A DNA stretch of 64,000 nucleotides from Buttiauxella ferragutiae (GTDB lineage: Bacteria; Pseudomonadota; Gammaproteobacteria; Enterobacterales; Enterobacteriaceae). Shown here in pieces: positions 18,088 through 27,697 of this stretch. The DNA is taken from the NCBI RefSeq assembly GCF_001654915.1, contig NZ_LXEQ01000028.1, one strand, 5' to 3'. The position numbers and the translations under genes are program-made. The notes under the pieces were generated by a model. That model searched no databases, was not told where the DNA came from, and saw only the letters and a program-made list of their open reading frames with translations. The stretch's first letter is position 1. Every line of letters begins with the position of its first letter.

Positions 18088-18558
18088 CTATCACGATGAG
18101 AGCGCAATCGCTTTTATCTCAAGATTTATTATTGAAATATCGATCCATATTCACTTTTATTAATTTTTATATAAAAAATCTTACTTAAATACACATTCAA
18201 ATATTATTAGAGCTTTCATTAATTAAATTTTAAAAATAACAAAATTAGTTTAATATCGTGAAGTCCACTTAAGATAAATCTTCTCTTGCCATAATAAAAA
18301 ACAGCATAAACAGCGGCTTATTTAAGCTTATATGTTTAAATTATCTCCATAACTTTATTTTATCAGGGTATATAAGGTTGATATTCATCATGTTAAGGGC
18401 AGATCGCCATTCTGTAATTCATTGTTTTTAAATGATATTTTTTATTTGACTGCTTTGTATGCAATTGATGGTCGAGTATTTGTGAGTCAAGCCACATAAC
18501 ATCGGTATCACTATTCGTTATGATCTGCGGCATGGAAATTAATTAGGCGCAGAACTTC
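18088..18558 (+). other. AT-rich region upstream of tdcA
   Basis: About 470 bases, strikingly AT-rich, with no supportable gene. In K-12 a divergent tdcR gene lies upstream of tdcA; no comparable frame is visible here. The tdcA promoter lies at the right end. The low GC suggests nucleoid-protein (H-NS, IHF) binding, but no single site was assigned. Confidence 0.5.
18481..18524 (+). promoter_or_regulatory. CRP-dependent tdcA promoter
   Basis: TGTGA-GTCAAG-CCACA (18481-18496) matches the CRP consensus at nine of ten positions. A -10 element TATGAT lies at 18519-18524, which puts the predicted start near 18531 and the CRP site centre about 42 bases upstream, the class II position. The E. coli tdc promoter is CRP-dependent with a similar arrangement. 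Confidence 0.75.
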
Positions 18559-19497
18559 ATGGACAATAATACATTACCTAAAACACAACAGTTGCTTGTC
18601 TTTCAGGAAGTGGTGAGGAGTGGTTCATTTGGTTCTGCTGCAAAACAACTTAGTCTGACTCAGCCTGCGGTCAGCAAAATTATTAGTGATATGGAAGCCT
18701 ATTTTGGCTTAGAACTTATCATCAGAAAAAATACCGGTGTAAAATTAACCGAAGCAGGCAAAGTTCTACTGACTTACTCAGAGTCCATCACACGTGAGTT
18801 GAGAAATCTGTGTAGTGAAATGAATCAAATGGTCGGCAACGGTGTGGTCGATGTTTCATTCGGTTACCCCTCTCTGATTGGTTTTACTTTTTTGCCAGGG
18901 ATGATGAAAGAGTTTAAAGAAGTTTTCCCACAGGCTCAGGTTTCGATGTTCGAAGCTCAACTGTCCTCTTTCTTACCTGCAATCCGCGATGGTCGTCTGG
19001 ATTTTGCGATTGGTACATTGAGCGACGAGATGTTGTTACAGGATCTGCATATCGAACCATTGTTTGAGTCAGAGTTCATTCTGGTAGCGAACCGAACCCG
19101 GAAGATTCAAGGGACAACAACGCTTAGCGATCTGACGCAAGAACAATGGGTGTTGCCGCAAACGGAAATGGGATATTACAGTGAACTTCTCACCACGCTG
19201 CAAAAAAATAATATTAAGAGTGAAAACATCGTTAAAACAGACTCAGTCGTCACGATTTATAATCTCGTATTGAATGCTGATTTCCTGACGGTCATTCCAC
19301 GAGATATGATTTCTCCATTTGGCTCCAACTCATTTATTAAAATCCCTGTGGAAGATAAATTACCCATCGCTCGTTATGCCGCCGTATGGTCTAAAAATTA
19401 TCGAATTACTCAATCGGCAGCAACATTAGTTGAGCTTGCGAAAAAACATTCATTACGTACTCGGTTTCAATTTAATCAATTAACTGAAGTAGCTTAA
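18559..19497 (+). CDS. tdcA: LysR-family activator of the tdc operon
   Basis: Transcriptional activator of anaerobic threonine and serine breakdown. 312 residues, equal to E. coli TdcA. N-terminal winged helix-turn-helix (about 10-68, with GSFGSAAKQLSLTQPAVSKII) and a C-terminal effector domain (about 95-300). First gene of the operon, behind the CRP site. The C-terminal dozen residues diverge from K-12. Weak ribosome binding site. Confidence 0.94.
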   Translation: MDNNTLPKTQQLLVFQEVVRSGSFGSAAKQLSLTQPAVSKIISDMEAYFGLELIIRKNTGVKLTEAGKVLLTYSESITRELRNLCSEMNQMVGNGVVDVSFGYPSLIGFTFLPGMMKEFKEVFPQAQVSMFEAQLSSFLPAIRDGRLDFAIGTLSDEMLLQDLHIEPLFESEFILVANRTRKIQGTTTLSDLTQEQWVLPQTEMGYYSELLTTLQKNNIKSENIVKTDSVVTIYNLVLNADFLTVIPRDMISPFGSNSFIKIPVEDKLPIARYAAVWSKNYRITQSAATLVELAKKHSLRTRFQFNQLTEVA

Positions 19498-19598
19498 TTA
19501 AACTCAGTAATTGAACTGAATTCTATAAACAATTCCCAGTGATAATTTGATTATATTATCACCGCCTATATTTCTGTTTTTAAAATGTTGAGGTCAAC

Positions 19599-20585
19599 AT
19601 GCATATCGACTATGAACTTCCTGTCACTATTATTGATGTACTAGAAGCAAAGAAAAGACTTGCTGGTTATATCTATAAAACAGGAATGCCACGCTCAAAT
19701 TATCTTAGCGAATGCTGCAAGGGCGAAATATTTTTAAAGTTTGAAAATATGCAGCGTACCGGTTCATTTAAAATACGCGGTGCCTTTAATAAGCTGAGTT
19801 CTTTAACCGAAGAAGAAAAAAGCAAAGGAGTAGTAGCGTGTTCTGCAGGTAACCACGCGCAGGGTGTTTCACTATCTTGTGCCATCCTTGGTATTAACGG
19901 CAAAGTTGTGATGCCTAATGGCGCACCAAAATCTAAAGTTGCCGCAACCTCTGACTACTCTGCCGAAGTTGTGATGCACGGCGATAACTTCAACGACACT
20001 ATCGCCAAAGTGAGTGAAATCGTTGAGATGGAAGGACGTATCTTCATTCCACCGTATGACGATGAAAAAGTGATTGCTGGTCAGGGGACTATCGGCCTCG
20101 AAATCCTCGAAGATTTATACGACGTCGATAACGTGATTGTACCTATTGGCGGCGGTGGTTTAATTGCCGGTATTGCGCTAGCGATTAAATCCATTAACCC
20201 GACAATTAATATCATCGGCGTTCAGGCTGAAAACGTGCATGGTATGGCAGCTTCGTTCTATAAAGGTGAGCTTATGTCGCATCGTACATCAGGTACTTTA
20301 GCTGATGGTTGTGATGTTGCGCGCCCTGGCCGAATCACTTATGAAATTGTCAAGAAGTTAGTGACTGATATTGTATTAGTGAGTGAAGATGATATTCGTA
20401 ATAGCATGGTGGCACTGATTCAACGTAATAAAGTCGTCACTGAAGGTGCTGGCGCATTAGCCACTGCGGCATTATTAAGCGGCAAGTTAGATCACTACAT
20501 TAAAGGGCGTAAGACAGTCAGTATTATTTCTGGCGGGAACATCGACCTTTCGCGTGTTTCGCAGATTACAGGCTCAGTAGATTAA
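19599..20585 (+). CDS. tdcB: Catabolic threonine dehydratase
   Basis: PLP enzyme that deaminates L-threonine to 2-oxobutanoate and L-serine to pyruvate under anaerobic conditions, activated by AMP in E. coli. 328 residues. The PLP lysine is Lys58 in GSFKIRGA and the phosphate loop is GGGGLIAG (about 182-189). It lacks the C-terminal regulatory domain of IlvA, as expected for the catabolic enzyme. GAGG ribosome binding site. Confidence 0.96.
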   Translation: MHIDYELPVTIIDVLEAKKRLAGYIYKTGMPRSNYLSECCKGEIFLKFENMQRTGSFKIRGAFNKLSSLTEEEKSKGVVACSAGNHAQGVSLSCAILGINGKVVMPNGAPKSKVAATSDYSAEVVMHGDNFNDTIAKVSEIVEMEGRIFIPPYDDEKVIAGQGTIGLEILEDLYDVDNVIVPIGGGGLIAGIALAIKSINPTINIIGVQAENVHGMAASFYKGELMSHRTSGTLADGCDVARPGRITYEIVKKLVTDIVLVSEDDIRNSMVALIQRNKVVTEGAGALATAALLSGKLDHYIKGRKTVSIISGGNIDLSRVSQITGSVD

Positions 20586-20672
20586 TCCCCCTAATAATTA
20601 AAGCTGCATCACAGATAATAGCGATGCAGCTTGAAATATAACGCGTATAAAATTACTTAAAGGAATTTTATT

Positions 20673-22004
20673 ATGAGTAATACAGATGCAACACTTGTTG
20701 GTCAAAAAGTTACATCGCAATGGCGCAAATCTGACACTACCTGGACATTAGGCTTATTTGGAACGGCCATCGGTGCCGGGGTTTTATTTTTCCCTATTCG
20801 TGCCGGTTATGGCGGTTTAATTCCAATTCTCATCATGTTGTTTCTTGCCTTTCCGATAGCATTCTATTGCCACCGGGCGCTCGCGCGTTTGTGTCTTTCA
20901 GGCAGCAATCCCTCCGGAAATATCACTGAAACAGTTGAAGAACATTTTGGTAAAACAGGTGGTGTGGTCATTACCTTCCTGTACTTTTTCGCCATCTGCC
21001 CATTGTTGTGGATATACGGTGTCACCATCACCAACACCTTCATGACATTCTGGGAAAACCAGCTCCAGCTCATGCCGCTTAACCGTGGTGTGGTGGCACT
21101 GTTCCTGCTGTTGTTAATGGCTTTTGTTATCTACTTTGGCAAAGACCTGATGGTCAAAGTGATGAGCTATTTGGTGTTCCCTTTCATTGCCTGCTTAATC
21201 TTGATCTCCGTGTCGCTGATTCCTTACTGGAACTCTGCGGTTATCGATCAAGTCAGTCTAAGTGATATTTCGTTTACCGGCAGTGATGGCATTCTGGTGA
21301 CCGTATGGCTGGGTATTTCCATCATGGTCTTCTCCTTTAACTTTTCACCGATTGTCTCTTCGTTCGTGGTTTCCAAACGTGAAGAGTATGAGCAAGATTT
21401 TGGCAAGCAGTACACTGAAGACAAATGTTCGAAGATTATCTCTCGCGCCAGCATGCTGATGGTTGCCGTCGTGATGTTCTTCGCCTTTAGCTGTCTGTTC
21501 ACGCTTTCTCCACAAAATATGGCGGAAGCCAAAGCGCAAAACATTCCTGTGCTTTCATACCTGGCGAACCACTTCTCCTCAATGTCTGGCACAAAATCGA
21601 CTTTCGCCACCACGCTTGAATATGGCGCATCGATTATTGCTCTGGTGGCAATTTTCAAATCCTTCTTTGGTCACTATCTTGGCACCCTCGAAGGGCTCAA
21701 TGGCCTGGTCCTCAAGTTTGGCTACAAAGGGGATAAAACCAAAGTATCCGGTGGGAAGCTCAACCTCATCAGCATGGTGTTTATCATGGGGTCGACCTGG
21801 GTTGTGGCTTACGCAAACCCGAACATCCTCGATTTAATCGAAGCCATGGGGGCACCGATTATCGCTTCACTGCTTTGCCTGCTGCCAATGTATGCGATTC
21901 GCAAAACACCTGCGCTGGCGAAATATAAAGGAAAAACTGAAAACATTTTTGTCACAGTAATTGGTTTGCTGACCATTCTTAATATTGTTTACAAGCTTAT
22001 CTAA
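20673..22004 (+). CDS. tdcC: Threonine/serine-proton symporter
   Basis: Inner-membrane amino acid permease of the STP family, 443 residues as in E. coli, with about eleven hydrophobic segments. The N-terminal WTLGLFGTAIGAGVLFFPIRAG region (about 25-46) is the conserved unwound first helix. AAGGA precedes the ATG. It supplies threonine and serine to TdcB. Confidence 0.96.
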   Translation: MSNTDATLVGQKVTSQWRKSDTTWTLGLFGTAIGAGVLFFPIRAGYGGLIPILIMLFLAFPIAFYCHRALARLCLSGSNPSGNITETVEEHFGKTGGVVITFLYFFAICPLLWIYGVTITNTFMTFWENQLQLMPLNRGVVALFLLLLMAFVIYFGKDLMVKVMSYLVFPFIACLILISVSLIPYWNSAVIDQVSLSDISFTGSDGILVTVWLGISIMVFSFNFSPIVSSFVVSKREEYEQDFGKQYTEDKCSKIISRASMLMVAVVMFFAFSCLFTLSPQNMAEAKAQNIPVLSYLANHFSSMSGTKSTFATTLEYGASIIALVAIFKSFFGHYLGTLEGLNGLVLKFGYKGDKTKVSGGKLNLISMVFIMGSTWVVAYANPNILDLIEAMGAPIIASLLCLLPMYAIRKTPALAKYKGKTENIFVTVIGLLTILNIVYKLI

Positions 22005-22045
22005 TTATTTTGGGTATATTGGCTCAGGATGAGTGGGATTTAAAA

Positions 22046-23254
22046 ATGAATGATTATCCGGTAGTGTTGACGATTAACTGTGGTTCTTCTTCGGTTAAGT
22101 TCTCAGTATTAGATGCAGAAACTTGCGATGTACTTTTAGCCGGAATTTGTGAGGGTATTAATACTGAGAAAGCTTTTTTAACGGTCAATTCTGGAGAGCC
22201 AGTTATTCTGGCTCACCAGAATTATGAAGAAGCGCTTTCTGCAATAGCCGCTGAACTTGAAATACGGAATTTAATCGATAGTGTGGCTTTTGTCGGTCAC
22301 CGTATTGCCCACGGTGGATCTTTATTTAGTGAGTCAGTTTTAATTACCGATGAGGTTATAGAACAGATTCGCCAGGTTTCACCGTTGGCACCATTGCACA
22401 ATTACGCCAATTTACACGGGGTGGAATCTGCGCGGACTCGTTTCCCGGATGTTCCACAGGTCGCGGTATTTGATACCAGTTTCCATCAGACATTAAAGCC
22501 TGAAGCTTATCTGTACGGCCTGCCATACCGCTATTTTGAAGAGTACGGGGTTCGCCGTTATGGGTTCCACGGCACGTCGCATCGCTATGTCTCCCAGCAA
22601 GCGGGTGAGTTACCTGGCTTGAACCCAGTAAATTCAGGGTTGGTGATTGCTCACTTAGGAAATGGAGCTTCGGTTTGTGCGGTTCAAAATGGTGAAAGCG
22701 TTGATACCTCAATGGGTATGACACCGCTCGAGGGGCTGATTATGGGCACCCGTTGCGGAGACGTGGATTTTGGCGCAATGGCCTGGCTTGCTCGTCAGAC
22801 CCAGCAATCGATGGACGACCTTGAACAAGTCGTCAATAAAGAGTCCGGCCTGCTGGGTCTTTCGGGTTTATCGTCAGATTTGCGCACTCTGGAAAAAGCC
22901 TGGCATGATGGCGATGTGCGTGCGCAATTAGCGATTAAAACTTTTGTTCACCGCATTGCCCGAACCATAGGCGCCCATGCTGCTTCGTTAAATAATTTTG
23001 ATGGCGTTATTTTTACCGGTGGTATTGGTGAGAATTCAATACTGATTCGTCGCCTGGTGGCAGAACGGTTGCGTGTATTTGGTATCGACCTGGATATTGA
23101 AAGAAATAACCAACCTAATCGTATCGGGCAGCGAATTATTTCCAGCGACAGCTCTGCCATCGTTTGCGCGGTAATTCCGACTAACGAAGAAAAAATGATT
23201 GCGCTTGATGCCCTGCATTTAGGAAAAGAATGTCGTATCACGGAATACGCCTGA
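22046..23254 (+). CDS. tdcD: Propionate/acetate kinase
   Basis: Makes ATP from propionyl phosphate (or acetyl phosphate) at the end of threonine fermentation. ASKHA fold, 402 residues from the chosen ATG, as in E. coli. Motifs: NCGSSSVKF (about 10-18), GFHGTSH (about 172), LGNGAS (about 201) and FTGGIGENS (about 318). An alternative TTG at 22010 would add twelve unconserved residues. The ribosome binding site is weak, so coupling to tdcC is possible. Confidence 0.95.
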   Translation: MNDYPVVLTINCGSSSVKFSVLDAETCDVLLAGICEGINTEKAFLTVNSGEPVILAHQNYEEALSAIAAELEIRNLIDSVAFVGHRIAHGGSLFSESVLITDEVIEQIRQVSPLAPLHNYANLHGVESARTRFPDVPQVAVFDTSFHQTLKPEAYLYGLPYRYFEEYGVRRYGFHGTSHRYVSQQAGELPGLNPVNSGLVIAHLGNGASVCAVQNGESVDTSMGMTPLEGLIMGTRCGDVDFGAMAWLARQTQQSMDDLEQVVNKESGLLGLSGLSSDLRTLEKAWHDGDVRAQLAIKTFVHRIARTIGAHAASLNNFDGVIFTGGIGENSILIRRLVAERLRVFGIDLDIERNNQPNRIGQRIISSDSSAIVCAVIPTNEEKMIALDALHLGKECRITEYA

Positions 23255-23283
23255 ATTAATAATGTTGTACAGAGGATGAAGTA

Positions 23284-25578
23284 ATGAAAGTGGATGTTGA
23301 TATTACCAACGAAAATTATTCCCATGCCTGGCAGCAATTCTCGGGCGTTGAATGGAAAACGGCAATTAATGTTCGGGATTTTATCCAGCAGAACTATACG
23401 CCGTATGAGGGTGATGAATCATTCTTAGCGGGCGCAACTCCGGCGACCACCGCACTGTGGGAAAAGGTGATGGATGGCATTCGCATCGAAAATGCTACCC
23501 ATGCGCCAGTCGATTTCGATACCAATATTGCCACGACGATTACTGCGCATGCTCCGGGTTACATCGTCAAAGAACATGAAAAAATCGTCGGTTTGCAAAC
23601 CGACAAGCCGCTGAAACGCGCCTTACATCCGTATGGCGGCATCAACATGATCAAAAGCTCGTTTGAAGCTTATGGTCGTGAAATGGACTCAGACTTCGAA
23701 TACCAGTTTACTTCGTTGCGTAAGACACATAATCAGGGGGTGTTTGACGTCTACTCACCAGATATTTTGCGCTGCCGCAAATCGGGTGTTTTGACCGGCC
23801 TGCCGGACGGTTATGGGCGCGGTCGCATTATTGGCGACTATCGCCGCGTGGCGTTGTACGGCATCGCTTATTTAGTGCGCGAACGTGAATTGCAGTTTGC
23901 TGACTTGCAAAATCAACTGGAGCGCGGTGAAAAGCTTGAGGATGTCATCCGTCTGCGCGAGGAGCTGTCGGAGCATCGCCGTGCTTTGTTGCAAATTCAG
24001 GAAATGGCGGCAAATTACGGCTTTGATATTTCTCGTCCGGCAGGCAATGCGCAGGAAGCATTGCAGTGGCTCTATTTTGCCTACCTGGCCGCGGTGAAAT
24101 CACAAAATGGTGGGGCGATGTCACTGGGCCGCACTACCTCGTTTATCGATATTTATATCGAGCGTGACCTCAAAGCGGGTGTGCTGACAGAGCTTCAGGC
24201 ACAAGAGTTAGTCGATCATTTCATTATGAAGATCCGTATGGTGCGTTTCCTGCGTACCCCGGAATTTGACTCTCTGTTCTCCGGCGACCCAATTTGGGCG
24301 ACAGAAGTTATCGGCGGTATGGGGCTTGATGGGCGCACACTGGTCACCAAAAACGCCTACCGCTATTTGAACACGCTTTACACCATGGGGCCGGCACCAG
24401 AACCGAATCTGACTATCCTGTGGTCGGAAGCTTTACCGAAGCCGTTCAAGGTTTATGCGGCCAAAGTGTCCATCGAAACTTCATCGTTACAGTACGAAAA
24501 CGACGATCTGATGCGCTGTGATTTTGACAGTGATGACTACGCTATTGCCTGCTGCGTCAGCCCAATGGTGATCGGCAAACAGATGCAGTTCTTCGGGGCA
24601 CGTGCCAACCTGGCAAAAACGCTGTTGTATTGCATCAACGGCGGTATGGACGAAAAGCTAAAAATCCAGGTTGGGCCGAAAATGCCGATGTTGCTGGATG
24701 ACGTGCTGGACTATGACAAGGTGATGAATAGCCTCGATCACTTTATGGACTGGCTGGCGACGCAATACGTGACTGCGCTCAATCTTATTCACTACATGCA
24801 CGACAAATACAGCTACGAAGCGTCGCTGATGGCACTGCACGACAGAGATGTTTATCGCACTATGGCGTGTGGAATTGCCGGTTTGTCAGTCGCGGTGGAT
24901 TCGCTTTCTGCGATTAAGTACGCCACGGTAAAACCGGTGCGTGACCAGACTGGGCTGGCGGTTGATTTCGTTATTGAAGGTGAATATCCGCAATATGGTA
25001 ATAATGACGATCGCGTTGATGCCATTGCCTGCGATCTGGTTGAGCGCTTTATGAAGAAGATCCAGGCGCTGCCAACCTATCGCAATGCGGTGCCGACACA
25101 ATCGATCCTGACGATCACCTCAAACGTGGTGTATGGACAGAAAACCGGTAACACGCCAGATGGCCGTCGTGCCGGAATGCCATTTGCCCCGGGCGCAAAT
25201 CCGATGCACGGCAGGGATCGTAAAGGTGCGGTCGCGTCATTAACCTCTGTCGCTAAACTTCCGTTCAGTTATGCGAAAGATGGCATCTCTTACACCTTCT
25301 CAATTGTGCCTGCCGCGCTGGGACGAGATGACGCAGTGCGCCAGTTAAACCTGGTGGGTCTGCTGGATGGATATTTCCATCACGATGTAAGAACCGAGGG
25401 CGGGCAGCACTTGAACGTTAACGTGATGAACCGTGAAATGCTGATGGATGCCGTCGAGCACCCAGAAAATTACCCGACGCTGACCATTCGCGTTTCTGGA
25501 TACGCGGTGCGCTTTAATGCGTTAACGCGTGAACAGCAGCAGGATGTGATTTCTCGTACCTTTACGCACTCGATTTAA
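23284..25578 (+). CDS. tdcE: 2-Ketobutyrate formate-lyase / pyruvate formate-lyase 4
   Basis: Glycyl-radical enzyme splitting 2-oxobutanoate and CoA into propionyl-CoA and formate. 764 residues, same as E. coli TdcE. The paired catalytic cysteines are in ACCVSPM and the radical glycine is Gly739 in RVSGYAVRF. It needs an activating enzyme (PflA in K-12), not encoded in this window. AGAGGA ribosome binding site. It ends the operon here: the tdcF and tdcG genes that follow in K-12 are absent and a terminator-REP array takes their place. Confidence 0.96.
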   Translation: MKVDVDITNENYSHAWQQFSGVEWKTAINVRDFIQQNYTPYEGDESFLAGATPATTALWEKVMDGIRIENATHAPVDFDTNIATTITAHAPGYIVKEHEKIVGLQTDKPLKRALHPYGGINMIKSSFEAYGREMDSDFEYQFTSLRKTHNQGVFDVYSPDILRCRKSGVLTGLPDGYGRGRIIGDYRRVALYGIAYLVRERELQFADLQNQLERGEKLEDVIRLREELSEHRRALLQIQEMAANYGFDISRPAGNAQEALQWLYFAYLAAVKSQNGGAMSLGRTTSFIDIYIERDLKAGVLTELQAQELVDHFIMKIRMVRFLRTPEFDSLFSGDPIWATEVIGGMGLDGRTLVTKNAYRYLNTLYTMGPAPEPNLTILWSEALPKPFKVYAAKVSIETSSLQYENDDLMRCDFDSDDYAIACCVSPMVIGKQMQFFGARANLAKTLLYCINGGMDEKLKIQVGPKMPMLLDDVLDYDKVMNSLDHFMDWLATQYVTALNLIHYMHDKYSYEASLMALHDRDVYRTMACGIAGLSVAVDSLSAIKYATVKPVRDQTGLAVDFVIEGEYPQYGNNDDRVDAIACDLVERFMKKIQALPTYRNAVPTQSILTITSNVVYGQKTGNTPDGRRAGMPFAPGANPMHGRDRKGAVASLTSVAKLPFSYAKDGISYTFSIVPAALGRDDAVRQLNLVGLLDGYFHHDVRTEGGQHLNVNVMNREMLMDAVEHPENYPTLTIRVSGYAVRFNALTREQQQDVISRTFTHSI

Positions 25579-25617
25579 TCTCTCATCCTGAAATCGCAGA
25601 GAAGTGAGTGCCATTTT

Positions 25618-25950
25618 AAACCCCGCCTTGTGCGGGGTTTGAGACTGATGACAAACGTCTTCGTAGGTCGGATAAGCGCAGCGTCATCCGACACAACTGG
25701 CGTAAATGGTGGATGACGCTAACGCTTATCCACCCTACAAAACACATTTATCACCCATTGTCAGCAATCTGAAACCCTGCCTTGTGCGGGGTTTAAGACT
25801 GATGACAAACTTCTTCGGAGGTCGGATAAGCGCAGCGTCATCCGACATAACTGCCGTAAATGGTGGATGACGCTAACGCTTAACCACCCTACAAAACACA
25901 TTTATCACCCTTTGTCAGCAATCTTAAACCCTGCCTTGTGCGGGGTTTTT
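25618..25950. repeat. Tandem terminator-REP array downstream of tdcE
   Basis: A 154 bp unit is present about 2.1 times. Three copies of the tdcE terminator hairpin start at 25618, 25772 and 25926, exactly 154 bases apart. Between them lie two near-identical REP pairs (about 25662-25738 and 25817-25891), each flanked by TGATGACAAAC on the left and TTGTCAGCAATCT on the right, which are near inverse. Only the last terminator has a long T run. The inner element matches that after metK, although the terminators are unrelated. Confidence 0.88.
25926..25950 (+). terminator. tdcE terminator, distal copy
   Basis: AAACCCTGC-cttgt-GCGGGGTTT followed by TTT (six T in all), the strongest of three copies (others at 25618-25640 and 25772-25794). 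Confidence 0.85.
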
Positions 25951-26066
25951 TGCATTTTTGTGGCAAAATTGTGACTAAGTTGGCATATTCTATTGTTTTG
26001 TTTAATCTTTAAAGTCTCTGTTGTGCCTTTGAGGCGCAGAATTTTGGTAATGACAAGGAACAGTGA

Positions 26067-26927
26067 ATGGAAGATCTCAACGTAGTAGACAGTATTAATA
26101 ATGCCGGAGGCTGGTTGGTGCGCAACCAGGCGTTACTGCTGAGCTATGCCGTCAACATTGTGGCGGCACTGGCGATTATTATCGTCGGGATGATTGTCGC
26201 TCGCGTGGTTTCCAATACCATCAACCGCGTGATGGTAGCGCGTAGTATTGATGCCACTGTAGCTGATTTCCTTTGTGCTCTGGTGCGTTACGGCATCATC
26301 GCTTTCACTTTAATTGCCGCTTTAGGGCGCGTGGGTGTCCAGACTGCGTCCGTCATCGCGGTGTTGGGTGCCGCAGGTTTGGCCATCGGCCTGGCGCTGC
26401 AAGGTTCGCTCTCTAACCTGGCGGCTGGCGTACTGCTGGTTACCTTCCGTCCATTCCGCGCGGGCGAGTATGTCGATCTCGGCGGTATTGCAGGCTCGGT
26501 ACTGAATGTGCAGATTTTCTCCACCACGTTACGCACACTGGATGGCAAGATTGTCGTCGTGCCAAACGGCAAAATTATTGCCGGGAATATCATTAACTTC
26601 TCCCGCGAACCGGTGCGCCGCAACGAATTCATCATCGGTGTGGCATACGATTCGGATATCGACAAGGTTAAACAAATTCTGACCGACATCATCACTAGTG
26701 ATGAGCGTGTGCTGAAAGACCGGGATATTACCGTGCGACTTAATGAGCTTGGGCCTTCTGCGATTAATTTTGTGGTGCGTGCCTGGAGCAACAGCAGCGA
26801 TCTGCAAAACGTCTATTGGGATGTGCTGGAACGTGTTAAACGTGAGTTTGATGCGCAAGGGATCAGCTTCCCTTACCCGCAAATGGATGTGAATTTCAAA
26901 CGCGTGAAAGAACCTGCGCAAGAGTGA
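26067..26927 (+). CDS. mscS: Small-conductance mechanosensitive channel
   Basis: Inner-membrane tension-gated channel releasing solutes on hypo-osmotic shock. 286 residues, equal to E. coli MscS. Three membrane helices (about 29-55, 65-90, 95-125), the third with the Gly/Ala-packed pore GAAGLAIGLALQGSLSNLAAG (about 93-113). The soluble vestibule follows, with the beta-domain PFRAGEYVDL. AAGGAA ribosome binding site. In K-12 it follows fbaA directly. Confidence 0.97.
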   Translation: MEDLNVVDSINNAGGWLVRNQALLLSYAVNIVAALAIIIVGMIVARVVSNTINRVMVARSIDATVADFLCALVRYGIIAFTLIAALGRVGVQTASVIAVLGAAGLAIGLALQGSLSNLAAGVLLVTFRPFRAGEYVDLGGIAGSVLNVQIFSTTLRTLDGKIVVVPNGKIIAGNIINFSREPVRRNEFIIGVAYDSDIDKVKQILTDIITSDERVLKDRDITVRLNELGPSAINFVVRAWSNSSDLQNVYWDVLERVKREFDAQGISFPYPQMDVNFKRVKEPAQE

Positions 26928-26934
26928 TTTTTCT

Positions 26935-26964
26935 GGGCCAGTTTCGGCTGGCCCCTGTTTTATT
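26935..26964 (+). terminator. mscS terminator
   Basis: GGGCCAG (26935-26941) pairs with CTGGCCC (26948-26954), followed by ctgttttatta. Confidence 0.75.
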
Positions 26965-27061
26965 AGTTTTGCTTATAAACCATTAAAATTATCCATTTCC
27001 TCTAATAATATTTCCCCACTAAACTCTACTTCAATTGATACAAATTGAAGAGCAAATCACC

Positions 27062-27697
27062 GTGTTATCTTATTTCTTTCAGGGCCTTACACTGGGTGCT
27101 GCATTAATTCTACCACTCGGGCCGCAAAACGCTTTTGTTATGAACCAGGGGATTCGTCGCCAATACCATCTGATGATTGCTTCGCTTTGTGCAATCAGCG
27201 ATTTGCTGCTGATTTGTGCTGGTATCTTTGGCGGTAGCGCGCTGTTGATGCAGTCACCGTGGTTGCTGGCCATTGTGACCTGGGGCGGCGTGGCATTTTT
27301 GCTGTGGTACGGTTGGGGCGCGTTGCGTACCGCGATGAGCAGCAGCGTGGAACTGGCTTCAGCGGAAGTTCTGAAACAGGGACGCTGGAAAATTGTCGCC
27401 ACTGTGCTGGCTGTCACCTGGCTTAATCCGCATGTTTATCTGGATACTTTTGTAGTGCTCGGTAGCCTCGGTGGGCAACTGGCCGATGAACCAAAGCGTT
27501 GGTTTGCGTTGGGTACCGTGAGTGCATCAATTCTGTGGTTCTACGGCCTGGCCCTTCTCGCCGCCTGGCTTGCTCCCCGGTTACGCACTGCTAAAGCGCA
27601 GCGTATTATTAACGGCGTTGTCGGGTTGGTGATGTGGTTTATCGCATTGCAACTGGCGGCGGATGGGGTGCACCATATTTCTTCGCTGATAGGCTAA
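27062..27697 (+). CDS. argO: Arginine exporter ArgO
   Basis: LysE-family exporter of L-arginine (and canavanine) in the inner membrane, about six hydrophobic segments. 211 residues from the GTG start at 27062, matching the E. coli protein; the conserved start LSYFFQGLTLGAALILPLGPQ fixes this choice over the open frame from 27035. In E. coli it is activated by ArgP with arginine; argP is two genes away here. Confidence 0.94.
   Translation: MLSYFFQGLTLGAALILPLGPQNAFVMNQGIRRQYHLMIASLCAISDLLLICAGIFGGSALLMQSPWLLAIVTWGGVAFLLWYGWGALRTAMSSSVELASAEVLKQGRWKIVATVLAVTWLNPHVYLDTFVVLGSLGGQLADEPKRWFALGTVSASILWFYGLALLAAWLAPRLRTAKAQRIINGVVGLVMWFIALQLAADGVHHISSLIG

Noticed and set aside
22010..22045. Longer tdcD start (TTG) adding twelve residues
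   Set aside because: The extension is not conserved, and the ATG at 22046 gives the family N-terminus.
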